Below, piece after piece: positions 18,847 through 27,245 of a stretch of 64,000 nt of DNA. The notes under the pieces are model-generated. The model ran no database searches and had not been told where the DNA came from. It was given only the letters and a program-made list of their open reading frames with translations. The position numbers were made by a program, and so were the translations under genes. Source of the DNA: UMGS1519 sp050951095 (GTDB taxonomy: Bacteria > Actinomycetota > Coriobacteriia > Coriobacteriales > Eggerthellaceae); NCBI GenBank assembly GCA_050951095.1, contig JBMNIQ010000007.1:62001-126000 (forward strand), in the 5' to 3' direction. Position 1 is the stretch's first letter; the number at the start of each line of letters is the position of its first letter.

Positions 18847-19260
18847 CTATTCGATGACGAGGTTCTCCTTCGTGGATTCCCGGCCATCGAAGTGAAACGA
18901 ATGCAGCACGGGCTCCGGCCCCGCCAGCGACAGCAGCAGGTAGCTGGCGGAATGATCGTACGCCAGGCGCTTGTCCTCTTCGGACTGGCGCGACGGCGTC
19001 TCCGGGTGCGAATGGAAATTGCCGATCATGGCAAGGCCCCGCGCCCGGGCATCCTTCACGGCCGCCAGCTGGTCACGCGGGTCGATGGTGAAGTGCACGT
19101 TCGTATGGTCCGCGTTCTCGCACGGGTACACGCGCTCGATGGTCTTCACGTTGCCCTGTATGCGGCCCGCCAGCAGGCCGCATGCCTCTTCCGGCAGGCA
19201 CGCGCGGGCATGCGCGAGTATCTGGTTGTACGCGGCCCGGGGCAGCTTCACGGTATACAT
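18847..19260 (-). CDS. hcyD: JAMM/Mov34 metallopeptidase, probable sulfur-carrier C-terminal processing enzyme
   Basis: The 137-residue zinc peptidase carries the full JAMM motif: EEACGLLAG (catalytic Glu) and FHSHPETPSRQSEED (HxHx7Sx2D). The start MYTVKLP at 19260 has AGGA at 8-9 bases; two upstream in-frame ATGs would overlap the previous gene. In the described HcyS pathway of Wolinella a JAMM peptidase trims the C-terminal residue of the carrier to expose Gly-Gly. Here the carrier two genes upstream ends GGGAC, so it needs such trimming. A Mec-like thioester-releasing role is an alternative. Confidence 0.82.
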   Translation of the reverse strand: MYTVKLPRAAYNQILAHARACLPEEACGLLAGRIQGNVKTIERVYPCENADHTNVHFTIDPRDQLAAVKDARARGLAMIGNFHSHPETPSRQSEEDKRLAYDHSASYLLLSLAGPEPVLHSFHFDGRESTKENLVIE

Positions 19261-19270
19261 GGCCGGCATC

Positions 19271-20083
19271 CTACGCATGCGACTTCAGGTCGCATGCCGC
19301 CTGCTCGTAATCGATGGGATGGTCGATGGTGGGATGGTCGCCGCAGACGGCGCAATGCGGGTCGCGGGAGATCTTCACCGTGCGGAATTCCATCTTCAGT
19401 GCATCGTACGTCATCAGGCGCCCCGTCAGCAGCTGGCCCACTCCCGTGATGTATTTGATGGTCTCCATGGCCTGCAGGCTGCCGATGACGCCGCCCATGG
19501 CGCCGATGACGCCCGCCTGGCTGCACGTGGGAACCGCGTCTGCCGGCGGCGGCGTCTGGAACACACAGCGGTAGCAGGGGCCTTCGCCCGGCACATACGT
19601 CATGAGCTGGCCGCTGAAGCGGATAATGCCCGCATGGCTGAACGGCTTGCCGGCAAGCACGCACGCGTCGTTGATCAGGAACTTCGCCGGGAAGTTGTCC
19701 GTCCCGTCCACGATGAAGTCGTACGGCTCGATCAGGTCCATGATGTTGTACGAGCTCACGAACTCCTGGTACGTGTTGACCGTGATATCCGGGTTGATGG
19801 CGCGCATCTTGTTCGCGGCGGATTCCACTTTCGGGATGCCCACGTCCGGCGTGGTATGGATGACCTGGCGCTGCAGGTTCGAAAGGTCCACCACGTCCGC
19901 ATCGGCGATGCCGATGGTGCCCACGCCCGCGGCCGCAAGGTACAGCGCAACCGGCGCGCCCAAGCCACCGGCGCCGATGATCAGCACCTTCGCGTTGTTG
20001 ATCTTCTTCTGCCCCATGACGCCGACCTGCTTCAGGATGATATGGCGCGAATAGCGCTCCAGCTGCTCGTTCGTGAACGCCAT
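19271..20083 (-). CDS. hcyF: ThiF/MoeB/HcyF-family adenylyltransferase for the sulfur carrier
   Basis: E1-like enzyme of 270 residues that adenylates the C-terminal glycine of a ubiquitin-like carrier. The ATP-binding loop is KVLIIGAGGLGAPVALYLA (about residues 32-50), followed by the DADVVDLSNLQRQ stretch. Zinc cysteine pairs are CYRC (about 171-174) and CAVC (near the C-terminus), and a candidate catalytic Cys lies in VPTCSQAG. It has no rhodanese domain. It abuts the carrier gene directly, which makes that protein its likely substrate. Confidence 0.88.
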   Translation of the reverse strand: MAFTNEQLERYSRHIILKQVGVMGQKKINNAKVLIIGAGGLGAPVALYLAAAGVGTIGIADADVVDLSNLQRQVIHTTPDVGIPKVESAANKMRAINPDITVNTYQEFVSSYNIMDLIEPYDFIVDGTDNFPAKFLINDACVLAGKPFSHAGIIRFSGQLMTYVPGEGPCYRCVFQTPPPADAVPTCSQAGVIGAMGGVIGSLQAMETIKYITGVGQLLTGRLMTYDALKMEFRTVKISRDPHCAVCGDHPTIDHPIDYEQAACDLKSHA

Positions 20084-20293
20084 CTAGCAGGCACCCCCGC
20101 CCATGAAGTACATGAACTCCACCACATCGCCGTCCTTCACAACCGTGGTGTCGAAGTCATCGGAACGGACGAACTCATCGTTGATGGAGACCGTGACGTA
20201 CAGCGGATTGTCCAGCTCCTCCGCATCGATGAGCTGCTTGACCGTCAGGCCGTCGTCGTACGTCTTCTTCTCGCCGGCAACCGTAATCTGCAT
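20084..20293 (-). CDS. hcyS: ThiS/MoaD-like sulfur carrier protein with GGGAC tail
   Basis: The 69-residue beta-grasp carrier (VKDGDVVEFMYFMGGGAC at its end) resembles ThiS/MoaD. Mature carriers end in Gly-Gly; here two or three residues follow the glycines (GAC or AC), so the protein looks like a precursor that must be cut before activation. The neighbouring JAMM peptidase and ThiF homologue supply trimming and adenylation. Context with sulfite reductase and MetY makes a homocysteine role more likely than thiamine or molybdopterin. No thiG or moaE is nearby. Confidence 0.88.
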   Translation of the reverse strand: MQITVAGEKKTYDDGLTVKQLIDAEELDNPLYVTVSINDEFVRSDDFDTTVVKDGDVVEFMYFMGGGAC

Positions 20294-20320
20294 GCTAATT
20301 ACCTTTCTTCCGTGACGTTC

Positions 20321-20572
20321 CTACTCGTCTTCTTCGCCTTTGCGCACCAGCATGGTGTACGTGCCGTCGCCGTTATCCGACAGCTTCAGCACCTGATGGC
20401 CCTGCTCCTTACACGAACGGGGCACGTTCTGCAGCGGCTCGCCGTCCGCCAGCCTGACGGACAACACGTCGCCGGTATCCAGCTCCTCAAGGGCCACCTT
20501 CGTCTTCACGAACGTGACCGGGCAGACCACGTCCGTGATATCCACGCTGTCTGCGATTTTGAAATCAGCCAT
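20321..20572 (-). CDS. TusA/SirA-family sulfur relay protein
   Basis: The 83-residue protein has the TusA hallmark CPVTFVKTKVALEEL (conserved Cys-Pro and helix) at about residues 16-30. Such proteins carry persulfide sulfur between enzymes. The start at 20572 (MADFKIADSVDI) overlaps the end of the sulfite reductase gene by 8 bp. In this operon it may deliver sulfide or persulfide from the reductase to the carrier protein; that link is inferred from order only. Confidence 0.85.
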   Translation of the reverse strand: MADFKIADSVDITDVVCPVTFVKTKVALEELDTGDVLSVRLADGEPLQNVPRSCKEQGHQVLKLSDNGDGTYTMLVRKGEEDE

Positions 20573-21431
20573 TGAAAGCCTCCTTGATCGTCTTGTTGAA
20601 TTCCTCGCGGCCGGTCCGCTCCAGCAGCTTGCCGAAGCGTTCGCCCGCCACGCCGTGGTCGCGGAAGTACCCGATGGCCGCATCCGTCACGCGGAACAGC
20701 TGCTCTTCGCTTTCCACCACGGGAATGGCCGGCTGCCCCTTGATGAGTCGGCTGCCGAACTGGCCGCCGAAGAACAGCGAATACCCCGGCTTCGTTTCCC
20801 AGGCATCCGTGGGGCACGCCTTCGCGCAGCGGCCGCAGCTGACGCACTTGCCGTAGTCAACCACCACTTCGTCGTCCTCCAGATGCAGCGCGTCGTCGCG
20901 GCAGGCCTTTTCGCAGATGCCGCACGCAATGCACGGGTCGGGCAGCCACTTCACCTTCAGGGCGCCCTTGATGCCCACGTCGTTCTCCTCCGCCTTCAGG
21001 CAGTTGTTCGCGCAGCCCGTGACGCCGAACTTGAACTTGTGCGGCATCTCCACGCCGTAATAGCGCTTGTCCAGCTTCTGCGCGATATCCTGCGCGTCGA
21101 TGCTGGCCGACGGGCATACCGTGTTGCCCTGGCACGCCGTGACCGTACGGGCGCGCGGCCCGCATACACCCGGGCGCAGGCCGTATTGCGCCAGCTCGGC
21201 GCGGATGGCCTCCACGTCCTCCAAGCGCACGAAGGGAATCTCGACACCCTGGCGCGCGGTCAGATGCACCGTGCCGTTGCCGTATTTGTCAGCCACGGCG
21301 GATATGGAGCGCAGGTCCTCTGCGCTCAGCGCACCGCCGACCACGTGCAGGCGCAGCGAGAAGCGATTCTTCTGTTTCTGGCGCATGAAGCCACCACGTT
21401 TCAGCGTGGCGTAATCTACGTTCTCGGTCAT
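20565..21431 (-). CDS. Small siroheme sulfite reductase with fused ferredoxin domain
   Basis: The protein has 288 residues. The siroheme/[4Fe-4S] cysteines are ACQGNTVCPS (Cx5C) and GVTGCANNCLKAEEND (Cx3C). An inserted two-cluster ferredoxin domain follows (CIACGICEKAC and CVSCGRCAKACP, about residues 165-210), then a short C-terminal helix. This compact architecture is that of anaerobic assimilatory-type reductases, not the 550-residue CysI. The likely reaction is sulfite to sulfide. The start at 21431 has GGAGGAGAA upstream and overlaps the metY stop (ATGA). Nitrite reduction is a weaker alternative. Confidence 0.87.
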   Translation of the reverse strand: MTENVDYATLKRGGFMRQKQKNRFSLRLHVVGGALSAEDLRSISAVADKYGNGTVHLTARQGVEIPFVRLEDVEAIRAELAQYGLRPGVCGPRARTVTACQGNTVCPSASIDAQDIAQKLDKRYYGVEMPHKFKFGVTGCANNCLKAEENDVGIKGALKVKWLPDPCIACGICEKACRDDALHLEDDEVVVDYGKCVSCGRCAKACPTDAWETKPGYSLFFGGQFGSRLIKGQPAIPVVESEEQLFRVTDAAIGYFRDHGVAGERFGKLLERTGREEFNKTIKEAFNG

Positions 21432-22687
21432 TTCTCCTCCTCGATCTTCCGAAGCGCGGTGTCGAAGTCCGCAATCAGGTCCGCGGCATCCTCCAGCCCC
21501 ACGCATACCCGGACCATGTCCGGGAACACGCCGGATGCCTGCTGCTCCTGCGGGCTCAAGTGCGCCGCGATGGTGGTGGCGGGATGCACCACCAGCGTCC
21601 GGGCATCGCCGATGTTCGAGACGATGGATGCCAGCTCCAAGGCGTCCAGGAACGCGAATGCCCGCTCCTTCGTTCCCAACCGCAGCGTGAAGATGCCGCC
21701 GAACATTCCGCTGAACTGCCGTTCTGCCAGTTCATAACCGGGGTCGTCTGGCAATCCCGGATAGCGGACGCTGAACCCGCCGGCGGCTGCTTCCGCCGCC
21801 AGATGCTCCGCCAGCTGCTGCGCCGTGGCGCAGATGCGGTCCATGCGCACGCCCAGCGTCTGCGTGCCGATGAGCGTGTAGAAGGCGTTCTGCGGCGACT
21901 GGCAGCCGCCCAAGGCGGGCGACACATCGTTGCGCAAGCGCGCCACCAGCGCGAACGGCCCGAAACGCGCAAACGGCTCCAACCCCGGGAACTTCGCGAA
22001 ATCCCAGGAGAAGCGCCCGTTGTACGTGAGCGTGCCGCCCAGCGCATTCGAGCTGCCGTCGATGAACTTCGACGTGGAGTTCACCACCAGGTCCGCGCCC
22101 AGCTCCAGCGGCCGCACCAGATACGGCGTCGTGACCGTGTTGTCCACCGCAAGCGGAATGCCGTGCGCATGCGCCACGTCCGCAAGGCCGGCGATGTCCG
22201 CCACGTCCAGGAAAGGGTTGCCGATGGTCTCCGTGAACAGCAGGCGCGTGGAATCGCCGATTGCCTGCTCGAACGCCTCCGGCGTGTTCTCCTTCACGAA
22301 TGCCGTGCGCACGCCCAGGCACCGCAGCACGCCCATGAGCTCCACGGTGCCGCCGTACAGGCACGGCGCGGACACAATCTCGTCGCCCTCCTGCAGTAAG
22401 CTGACGAACAGCGCCGTCAGGGCGGCCATGCCCGAGGCGTACGCCACCGTGGCCGCCCCGTCCTCCATGCGGTTCACGACCCGCTCCAGCTCGGCCACGG
22501 TCGGGTTCGCCACACGGGTGTAGGCGAAGCCCGGCTTGCGGTTCGCGAACACGGCCTCGTGGTCCTCCGCACTGGAATGCGCGAATGCGTTCGCTTGCGC
22601 GATCGGCGGCAACGGGGACCCGTCCGCGAATCGCGGCTCCGGGTTCCCGTGCAGGACGCGCGTGTTGAATCCGTACTTCCGCGCCAT
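21428..22687 (-). CDS. metY: O-acetylhomoserine sulfhydrylase family enzyme (MetY)
   Basis: Cys/Met-metabolism PLP enzyme of 419 residues. The PLP lysine sits in LVVNSTSKFIDGSSNALGG, and the N-terminus GFNTRVLHGNPEPRFADGS with PPIAQANAFAHSSAEDHE is typical of O-acetylhomoserine aminocarboxypropyltransferases. Free-sulfide MetY makes homocysteine directly; in the Wolinella system the sulfur donor is the HcyS thiocarboxylate. The genes on both sides favour the second mode here. It overlaps cysN by one base (TGATG). Confidence 0.92.
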   Translation of the reverse strand: MARKYGFNTRVLHGNPEPRFADGSPLPPIAQANAFAHSSAEDHEAVFANRKPGFAYTRVANPTVAELERVVNRMEDGAATVAYASGMAALTALFVSLLQEGDEIVSAPCLYGGTVELMGVLRCLGVRTAFVKENTPEAFEQAIGDSTRLLFTETIGNPFLDVADIAGLADVAHAHGIPLAVDNTVTTPYLVRPLELGADLVVNSTSKFIDGSSNALGGTLTYNGRFSWDFAKFPGLEPFARFGPFALVARLRNDVSPALGGCQSPQNAFYTLIGTQTLGVRMDRICATAQQLAEHLAAEAAAGGFSVRYPGLPDDPGYELAERQFSGMFGGIFTLRLGTKERAFAFLDALELASIVSNIGDARTLVVHPATTIAAHLSPQEQQASGVFPDMVRVCVGLEDAADLIADFDTALRKIEEEK

Positions 22688-24327
22688 CAGATGTAGCCTC
22701 CGCCGGGCTCCACGCGAGCGGAATCGGACGTCATGCGCTCGATGTATGCGGCGATGCCCTCCGGGTCCCTGCCCGCCTCCTGCTGCCAGTTGCGGAATAT
22801 CAGGTTGTCGTTGCGGCGCGGCGTGTTGCGGGCGGCCTCCGGGGAAAGCGCGAGCAGCACCGTGACGCCGGCGCGGTTCAGATGCGTGACGACCTCCGTC
22901 ACATGCGACTGTGCATCCGGAACGTACAGGTAGGCATCGCGGCCGCGCGTGACCAGCAGGCGTTCGACGGCCTTCACCTGGTCCAGTGTGAACTCGTTCG
23001 CGGCGTCGCCCAGCGGGAACTCCACGATGATGCCCTGCTGGGCCTTCACCACCATGCGCAGGCTGCTGTCGCCGGCGTTTTCGCCCGCATCCTCCACGCG
23101 CTCCACCACGCCGCAGGCGGACGTGGCATGCGACACGCGGTCGATCAGGATGAGCTCGCCCATAGTGCGGTGGTTCTTGAACTCGTCGACCACGATGCGC
23201 TCCGTGAACGCCAGGCGCACCACGGCGATCTCGTTCTTCTCAAGCGCCTCGGCCTTCTGGCGCGCGCCCGTGTTCACGTCGATGGAATACAGGATCTGCG
23301 TCAGCATGCCGGGAATCTCGCGCGTCCCCAGCTTCACGTAGTAGTCGCGGCCGGGCGCCAGCGGCTCGTCGTCCATCCACAGGATGGTGGCCGTCACGCT
23401 GGATGCCGTCTTCAGGCCGGACCCGCGCTCCAGCACGCAGCCGCGCGAAACGTCGATCTCGCGATCCAGCTGGATCGTCGCCGGCTGGCCGAAGTGCGCC
23501 TCGGCGGCGTCCCTGCCGGCCACCAGGATGGACTTCACATTCGCCTTCTCGCCGGAAGGCAGGACCGTGACCTCGTCGCCCAATTCCACGCGGTTCGCCT
23601 CCACCTGGCCCTGGAATCCGCGGAACGTGTGGTCCGGGCGGCTGACGCGCTGCACGGGCATGTAGAAGCCCTTGCCGCGCGACCCGGTGTCCGCATCCAC
23701 GGTTTCCAGGTACGGCAGCAGCGCCTTGCCCGCATACCACGGCGTGTTGTCCGACTTCGCGGTGATGTTGTCGCCTTCCGTGGCGCTGACGGGGATGAGC
23801 TGCACATGCTCAAGCCCCAGTTCCGCTGCCAGCGCGTCGATGTCGTCCTCGATGGCGCGGAAGGCCTTCTCGCTGTAGCCCACCAGGTCCATCTTGTTCA
23901 CGGCGAACACGAAGCTGCGGATGCCTACGAGCGCGCAGATGCGCGCATGGCGGCGCGTCTGCACCAGCACGCCCTGGCTTGCATCCACCAGGATCACGGC
24001 CAGGTCGGCGAAGCTGGCGCCCACGGCCATGTTACGCGTGTATTCCTCGTGGCCGGGCGTGTCGGCGCAGATGAAGCTGCGGTTGTCCGTGGTGAAGTAG
24101 CGGTACGCCACGTCGATGGTGATGCCCTGCTCGCGTTCCGCGGACAGGCCGTCCAGCAGCAGGCTGTAATCTATCTTCCCGCCACGGCTGCCCACCTTCG
24201 AGTCCAGCTCCAGCGCCCGCGCCTGGTCGGCGTAGATGAGCTTCGAGTCGTACAGCAGATGCCCGATGAGCGTCGACTTGCCGTCGTCCACGGACCCGCA
24301 CGTAATGAATTTCAGTAGGTCGCGCAT
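22687..24327 (-). CDS. cysN: Sulfate adenylyltransferase GTPase subunit with unusual C-terminal extension
   Basis: EF-Tu-like GTPase driving APS formation by CysD. Motifs are G1 GSVDDGKSTLIG, G3 DTPGHEEYTRNMA and G4 NKMDL. The 546-residue product is about 70 residues longer than plain CysN. The extra C-terminus (about 425-546) has no P-loop, so it is not the fused APS kinase of NodQ/CysNC; it contains VTHLNRAGVTVLLALSPEAA and a Gly-rich end. Absence of APS kinase fits direct APS reduction by AprAB. The start is set at 24327 by homology, one base after the cysD stop. Confidence 0.93.
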   Translation of the reverse strand: MRDLLKFITCGSVDDGKSTLIGHLLYDSKLIYADQARALELDSKVGSRGGKIDYSLLLDGLSAEREQGITIDVAYRYFTTDNRSFICADTPGHEEYTRNMAVGASFADLAVILVDASQGVLVQTRRHARICALVGIRSFVFAVNKMDLVGYSEKAFRAIEDDIDALAAELGLEHVQLIPVSATEGDNITAKSDNTPWYAGKALLPYLETVDADTGSRGKGFYMPVQRVSRPDHTFRGFQGQVEANRVELGDEVTVLPSGEKANVKSILVAGRDAAEAHFGQPATIQLDREIDVSRGCVLERGSGLKTASSVTATILWMDDEPLAPGRDYYVKLGTREIPGMLTQILYSIDVNTGARQKAEALEKNEIAVVRLAFTERIVVDEFKNHRTMGELILIDRVSHATSACGVVERVEDAGENAGDSSLRMVVKAQQGIIVEFPLGDAANEFTLDQVKAVERLLVTRGRDAYLYVPDAQSHVTEVVTHLNRAGVTVLLALSPEAARNTPRRNDNLIFRNWQQEAGRDPEGIAAYIERMTSDSARVEPGGGYI

Positions 24328-24328
24328 C

Positions 24329-25234
24329 TTAGAAATATCCCTCCAGCTTCCTCTTCTCCATGCTCGCCGATCCGCCGTCCTTGTCGATGACACGCGTCGT
24401 GCGCTCGCTTTCCACCGCTCCCAGCGTCTCGTCGATGATCTGGTCCAACGTGTCCGCATCCGATTCGATCGCGCCGGTCAGCGGGTAGCAGCCCAGCGTG
24501 CGGAAGCGGATCTTGCGCATCTGCGGCTTCTCGCCGGGCAGGAAGCGGAAGCGGTCGTCGTCCACCATGATCAGCTGGCCGTCGCGCTCCACGCAGGGCC
24601 GTTCGGCGGCGTAGTACAGCGGCACGATGTCGATATCCTCTTGGCGGATGTACAGCCAGATGTCCTTCTCCGTCCAGTTCGAGATGGGGAACACGCGGAT
24701 GGACTCGCCCTTGTTGATATGCGTGTTGAACAGCTTCCACATCTCGGGGCGCTGGTTCTTCGGATCCCACGCTTGCGCCGCGTTGCGGAAGCTGAAGATG
24801 CGCTCCTTCGCGCGGCTCTTCTCCTCGTCGCGCCGGCCGCCGCCGAACGCGGCGTCGAAGCCGTACTTGGCCAGCGCCTGCTTCAGGGCCTGCGTCTTCA
24901 TGATGTCCGTGTACGCCGAGCCGTGGTCGAACGGGTTGATGCCGCGCGCCACGCCGTCCCGGTTGATGTACTCGATCAGGTCCAGGCCGTGCTTCTCCAT
25001 CTGGCGGTCCCGGAACTCGATCATCTCGTGGAACTTCCACGTCGTGTTCACGTGCAGGAACGGGAACGGCGGCTTCTCGGGCGCGAACGCCTTCAGCGCC
25101 AGGTGCAGCATGACGGACGAGTCCTTGCCGATGGAGTACAGCATGACGGGGTTCTCGCATTCGGCGGCAACCTCGCGCATGATGTAGATGGACTCCGCCT
25201 CCAGCGCGTCCAGATGCGATGATTTCTGAGCCAT
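24329..25234 (-). CDS. cysD: Sulfate adenylyltransferase subunit 2
   Basis: Catalytic PP-loop ATP sulfurylase subunit making APS from sulfate and ATP. The 301-residue protein has the PP-loop MLYSIGKDSSVMLHLA (about residues 30-45) and the family signatures FGGGRRDEEKSRAKER, FPISNWTEKDIWLYI and RFRTLGCYPLTGAIES. It lies between aprB (12-bp gap) and cysN. Confidence 0.97.
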   Translation of the reverse strand: MAQKSSHLDALEAESIYIMREVAAECENPVMLYSIGKDSSVMLHLALKAFAPEKPPFPFLHVNTTWKFHEMIEFRDRQMEKHGLDLIEYINRDGVARGINPFDHGSAYTDIMKTQALKQALAKYGFDAAFGGGRRDEEKSRAKERIFSFRNAAQAWDPKNQRPEMWKLFNTHINKGESIRVFPISNWTEKDIWLYIRQEDIDIVPLYYAAERPCVERDGQLIMVDDDRFRFLPGEKPQMRKIRFRTLGCYPLTGAIESDADTLDQIIDETLGAVESERTTRVIDKDGGSASMEKRKLEGYF

Positions 25235-25246
25235 GGGATCCTTCCT

Positions 25247-25561
25247 CTAATACTTGTTCGCTTGCTTCTTGTCGATGGTTATGCGGGATTGCGTGCCATC
25301 CGCGCGCGTGAACGTCCAAATGGCATGCTCCGAGGTGCTTTCCACGCCCAGCGTCGTGCCGCGCCCGCCCATGTCGGCGCCCAGGAAATACACGATGGCG
25401 CCGCTGGGACATTCCTTCAGGCACGCCGTGCATCCCCAGCAGTTCTCGGGATGTCGTATGGCCGCCACGCCGTCCGACCGCTGCAGGATCAGGTTGCCGG
25501 GGCAAACCCGGGTGCAGGCCCCGCAGGCCGTGCACACCTGTGCGTTAATCGAGATGCTCAA
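25247..25561 (-). CDS. aprB: Adenylylsulfate reductase beta subunit (short form)
   Basis: The 104-residue iron-sulfur protein has two [4Fe-4S] motifs, VCTACGACTRVCPGN and CWGCTACLKECPSGAI, with the AprB-type spacing between them, followed by a beta-rich tail. Known AprB proteins run to about 150-165 residues, so the C-terminal tail that wraps AprA is short here. The start is a TTG at 25561 inside the 3' end of aprA (17-bp overlap), preceded by AAGGGG. It passes electrons to the AprA flavin. Confidence 0.88.
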   Translation of the reverse strand: MSISINAQVCTACGACTRVCPGNLILQRSDGVAAIRHPENCWGCTACLKECPSGAIVYFLGADMGGRGTTLGVESTSEHAIWTFTRADGTQSRITIDKKQANKY

Positions 25562-27245
25562 GATGCTGCCCCTTCCCCACCAGGTCGCGGAATACGATCT
25601 GGATCTTGCCGTCGACCATGCGCGAGTTGACGTACTTCCGATAGGCGGGGTCCATATCCGGGAAATCCGCGTTCTCCGCAAACGCATGCCAGCGCGTTTC
25701 CCTGCGCGCCCCCAAGTGGGCGATGAGCACGCGGCAGACCTCCAGACGCTCGCGCACCTCCGCAATCTGCAGCAGCTCGTCCGCATCGGAAGCCGCAAGC
25801 GCGGGAACGAGCGCCTGCAGGCCGGCAATGCCGCGGTCCGCTTCATCAAGCGTCGCCTGCGTGTAGCGATAGCCCGTGGAGATGCCGCCGGCGTACTGGT
25901 CCATGATCTTCTGCATGGCCTCCTCCACCTGCTCCGCGTCGATGAGCTGCGGCTCCGCCGCCAGATGCTCCTCATAGCGCGCAACGATGGCCTGCGCCTT
26001 CGCCGCCACAGCCGCTTTCGCCTCGCAGGACGCCGCCGGACGAGCCGCCAGGTACTCCCACACGGATTCCGCCGCGATCTCCGCTTCCGCCAGCGCGCCC
26101 GTCACGTATTTCTGAGGCGCGCCGCCCGCCACATCGCCTGCGGCGTACAGGCCGGCGATGGTGGTGCGGCGATGCTCATCCACCCAGTAGCCGCTTGCCG
26201 TATGGCCGCCGACCACGTAGGGCTCCGTGCCCTCGATCTCCACGTCGTGCTGCGCGGGACCCGCCCCCTGCTCTACCCAGCGCAGCGTCTGAGCGGGCGC
26301 CATGTTCAGGTAGGCGCGGTAGAGATCCTGCTCCTGATCTGCAGAGATTCCCTCTGTATGCAGGTAGCACGGGCCGCGGCCGGCCCGGGCCTCCTCCACC
26401 GTGCCCCAGATGCGCTCGCTGGTGGCCAGGCCGTACTCCGTCTCGTAGACTTCGCCGCGCGCATTCACCTGCTTCGCGCCCACGCCCTGCGCGATGGTGC
26501 CCGTGGGGGCGATGGTGTCCTTGCAGCGCAATGCGATGAAGCGCATCTCGAACGTCGTCATCTCGGCGCCGGCACGGATGCCCATGGCGTATCCTGCGCC
26601 GGTATTGAAGGGCGAATACCACATCTTGTGGCGGCTGAAGCCGGGGTTGTTCGGGCGGTACAACCCTGCCGCGCCGCCGGTGCAGCAGATGACCGCATGC
26701 GCCCGGATAATGTAAGCGCGGCCGTCCTTCACGCCGAAGCCCACGGCACCGGCAATGCGCGCCGCGCTGCCGGATCCCTGCAGCAGGTAGTCCGTGATGT
26801 TCACATGCTCCACCACGCGCACGTTCTTCTGACGGCGTGCCGCGCGCGCCAGGATGGGCTTGATGTTCTCGCCGTTGATGCGGACGTTGCGCGTTCCGCG
26901 CTCGGCGTAGTTGCCGTCCGCATCCTTCTGGAAGACCAGGCCCTCGTCCTCCAGCACCTTCGCGCAGTGGTTCAGGCGCTGCGAGAGCGAAAGCAGCAGA
27001 TCGTAGCGGGCAATGCCCTTCGCATCGCCCAGGGCGTAATCCGCATAGTATTCCGGCGTGCGCCCGCGGGTGATGTACGCGTTGATGGCGTTCACACCGG
27101 CCGCCAGGCAGCCGGACCGCTTGATGGCAGCCTTGTCCGCCACGATGACATCCACATCGGCATCGCCCAGGGAATATGCCGCGAAGCATCCTGCCGTGCC
27201 TCCACCGATGATCAGCACATCGGTATCCAGCGTCACGCTCTCCAA
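25545..27245 (-). CDS. aprA: Adenylylsulfate reductase alpha subunit (flavoprotein)
   Basis: FAD subunit reducing APS to sulfite and AMP, of the fumarate-reductase superfamily. The dinucleotide motif DVLIIGGGTAGCFAA is near the N-terminus, with GAEMTTFEMRFIAL and GLYAAGDVAGGAPQKYVTG further on. At about 566 residues it is somewhat shorter than dissimilatory AprA (about 620-660). The start is uncertain: TTG at 27245 with GGGGTG upstream is chosen, GTG at 27236 is possible, and the longest frame begins inside the IS element and cannot be native. It is the first gene of the operon, 35 bp from the IS end. Confidence 0.88.
   Translation of the reverse strand: MESVTLDTDVLIIGGGTAGCFAAYSLGDADVDVIVADKAAIKRSGCLAAGVNAINAYITRGRTPEYYADYALGDAKGIARYDLLLSLSQRLNHCAKVLEDEGLVFQKDADGNYAERGTRNVRINGENIKPILARAARRQKNVRVVEHVNITDYLLQGSGSAARIAGAVGFGVKDGRAYIIRAHAVICCTGGAAGLYRPNNPGFSRHKMWYSPFNTGAGYAMGIRAGAEMTTFEMRFIALRCKDTIAPTGTIAQGVGAKQVNARGEVYETEYGLATSERIWGTVEEARAGRGPCYLHTEGISADQEQDLYRAYLNMAPAQTLRWVEQGAGPAQHDVEIEGTEPYVVGGHTASGYWVDEHRRTTIAGLYAAGDVAGGAPQKYVTGALAEAEIAAESVWEYLAARPAASCEAKAAVAAKAQAIVARYEEHLAAEPQLIDAEQVEEAMQKIMDQYAGGISTGYRYTQATLDEADRGIAGLQALVPALAASDADELLQIAEVRERLEVCRVLIAHLGARRETRWHAFAENADFPDMDPAYRKYVNSRMVDGKIQIVFRDLVGKGQHLEHLD

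Noticed and set aside
19269..19278. Upstream ATGs as starts of the JAMM gene
   Set aside because: They overlap the ThiF-like gene and lack a ribosome-binding site, whereas the ATG at 19260 has AGGA at a normal distance.
16960..19449. An 829-codon plus-strand open frame across panB, the PanG-type gene and the JAMM gene
   Set aside because: It runs antisense through three well-supported genes, and its translation shows no family features.
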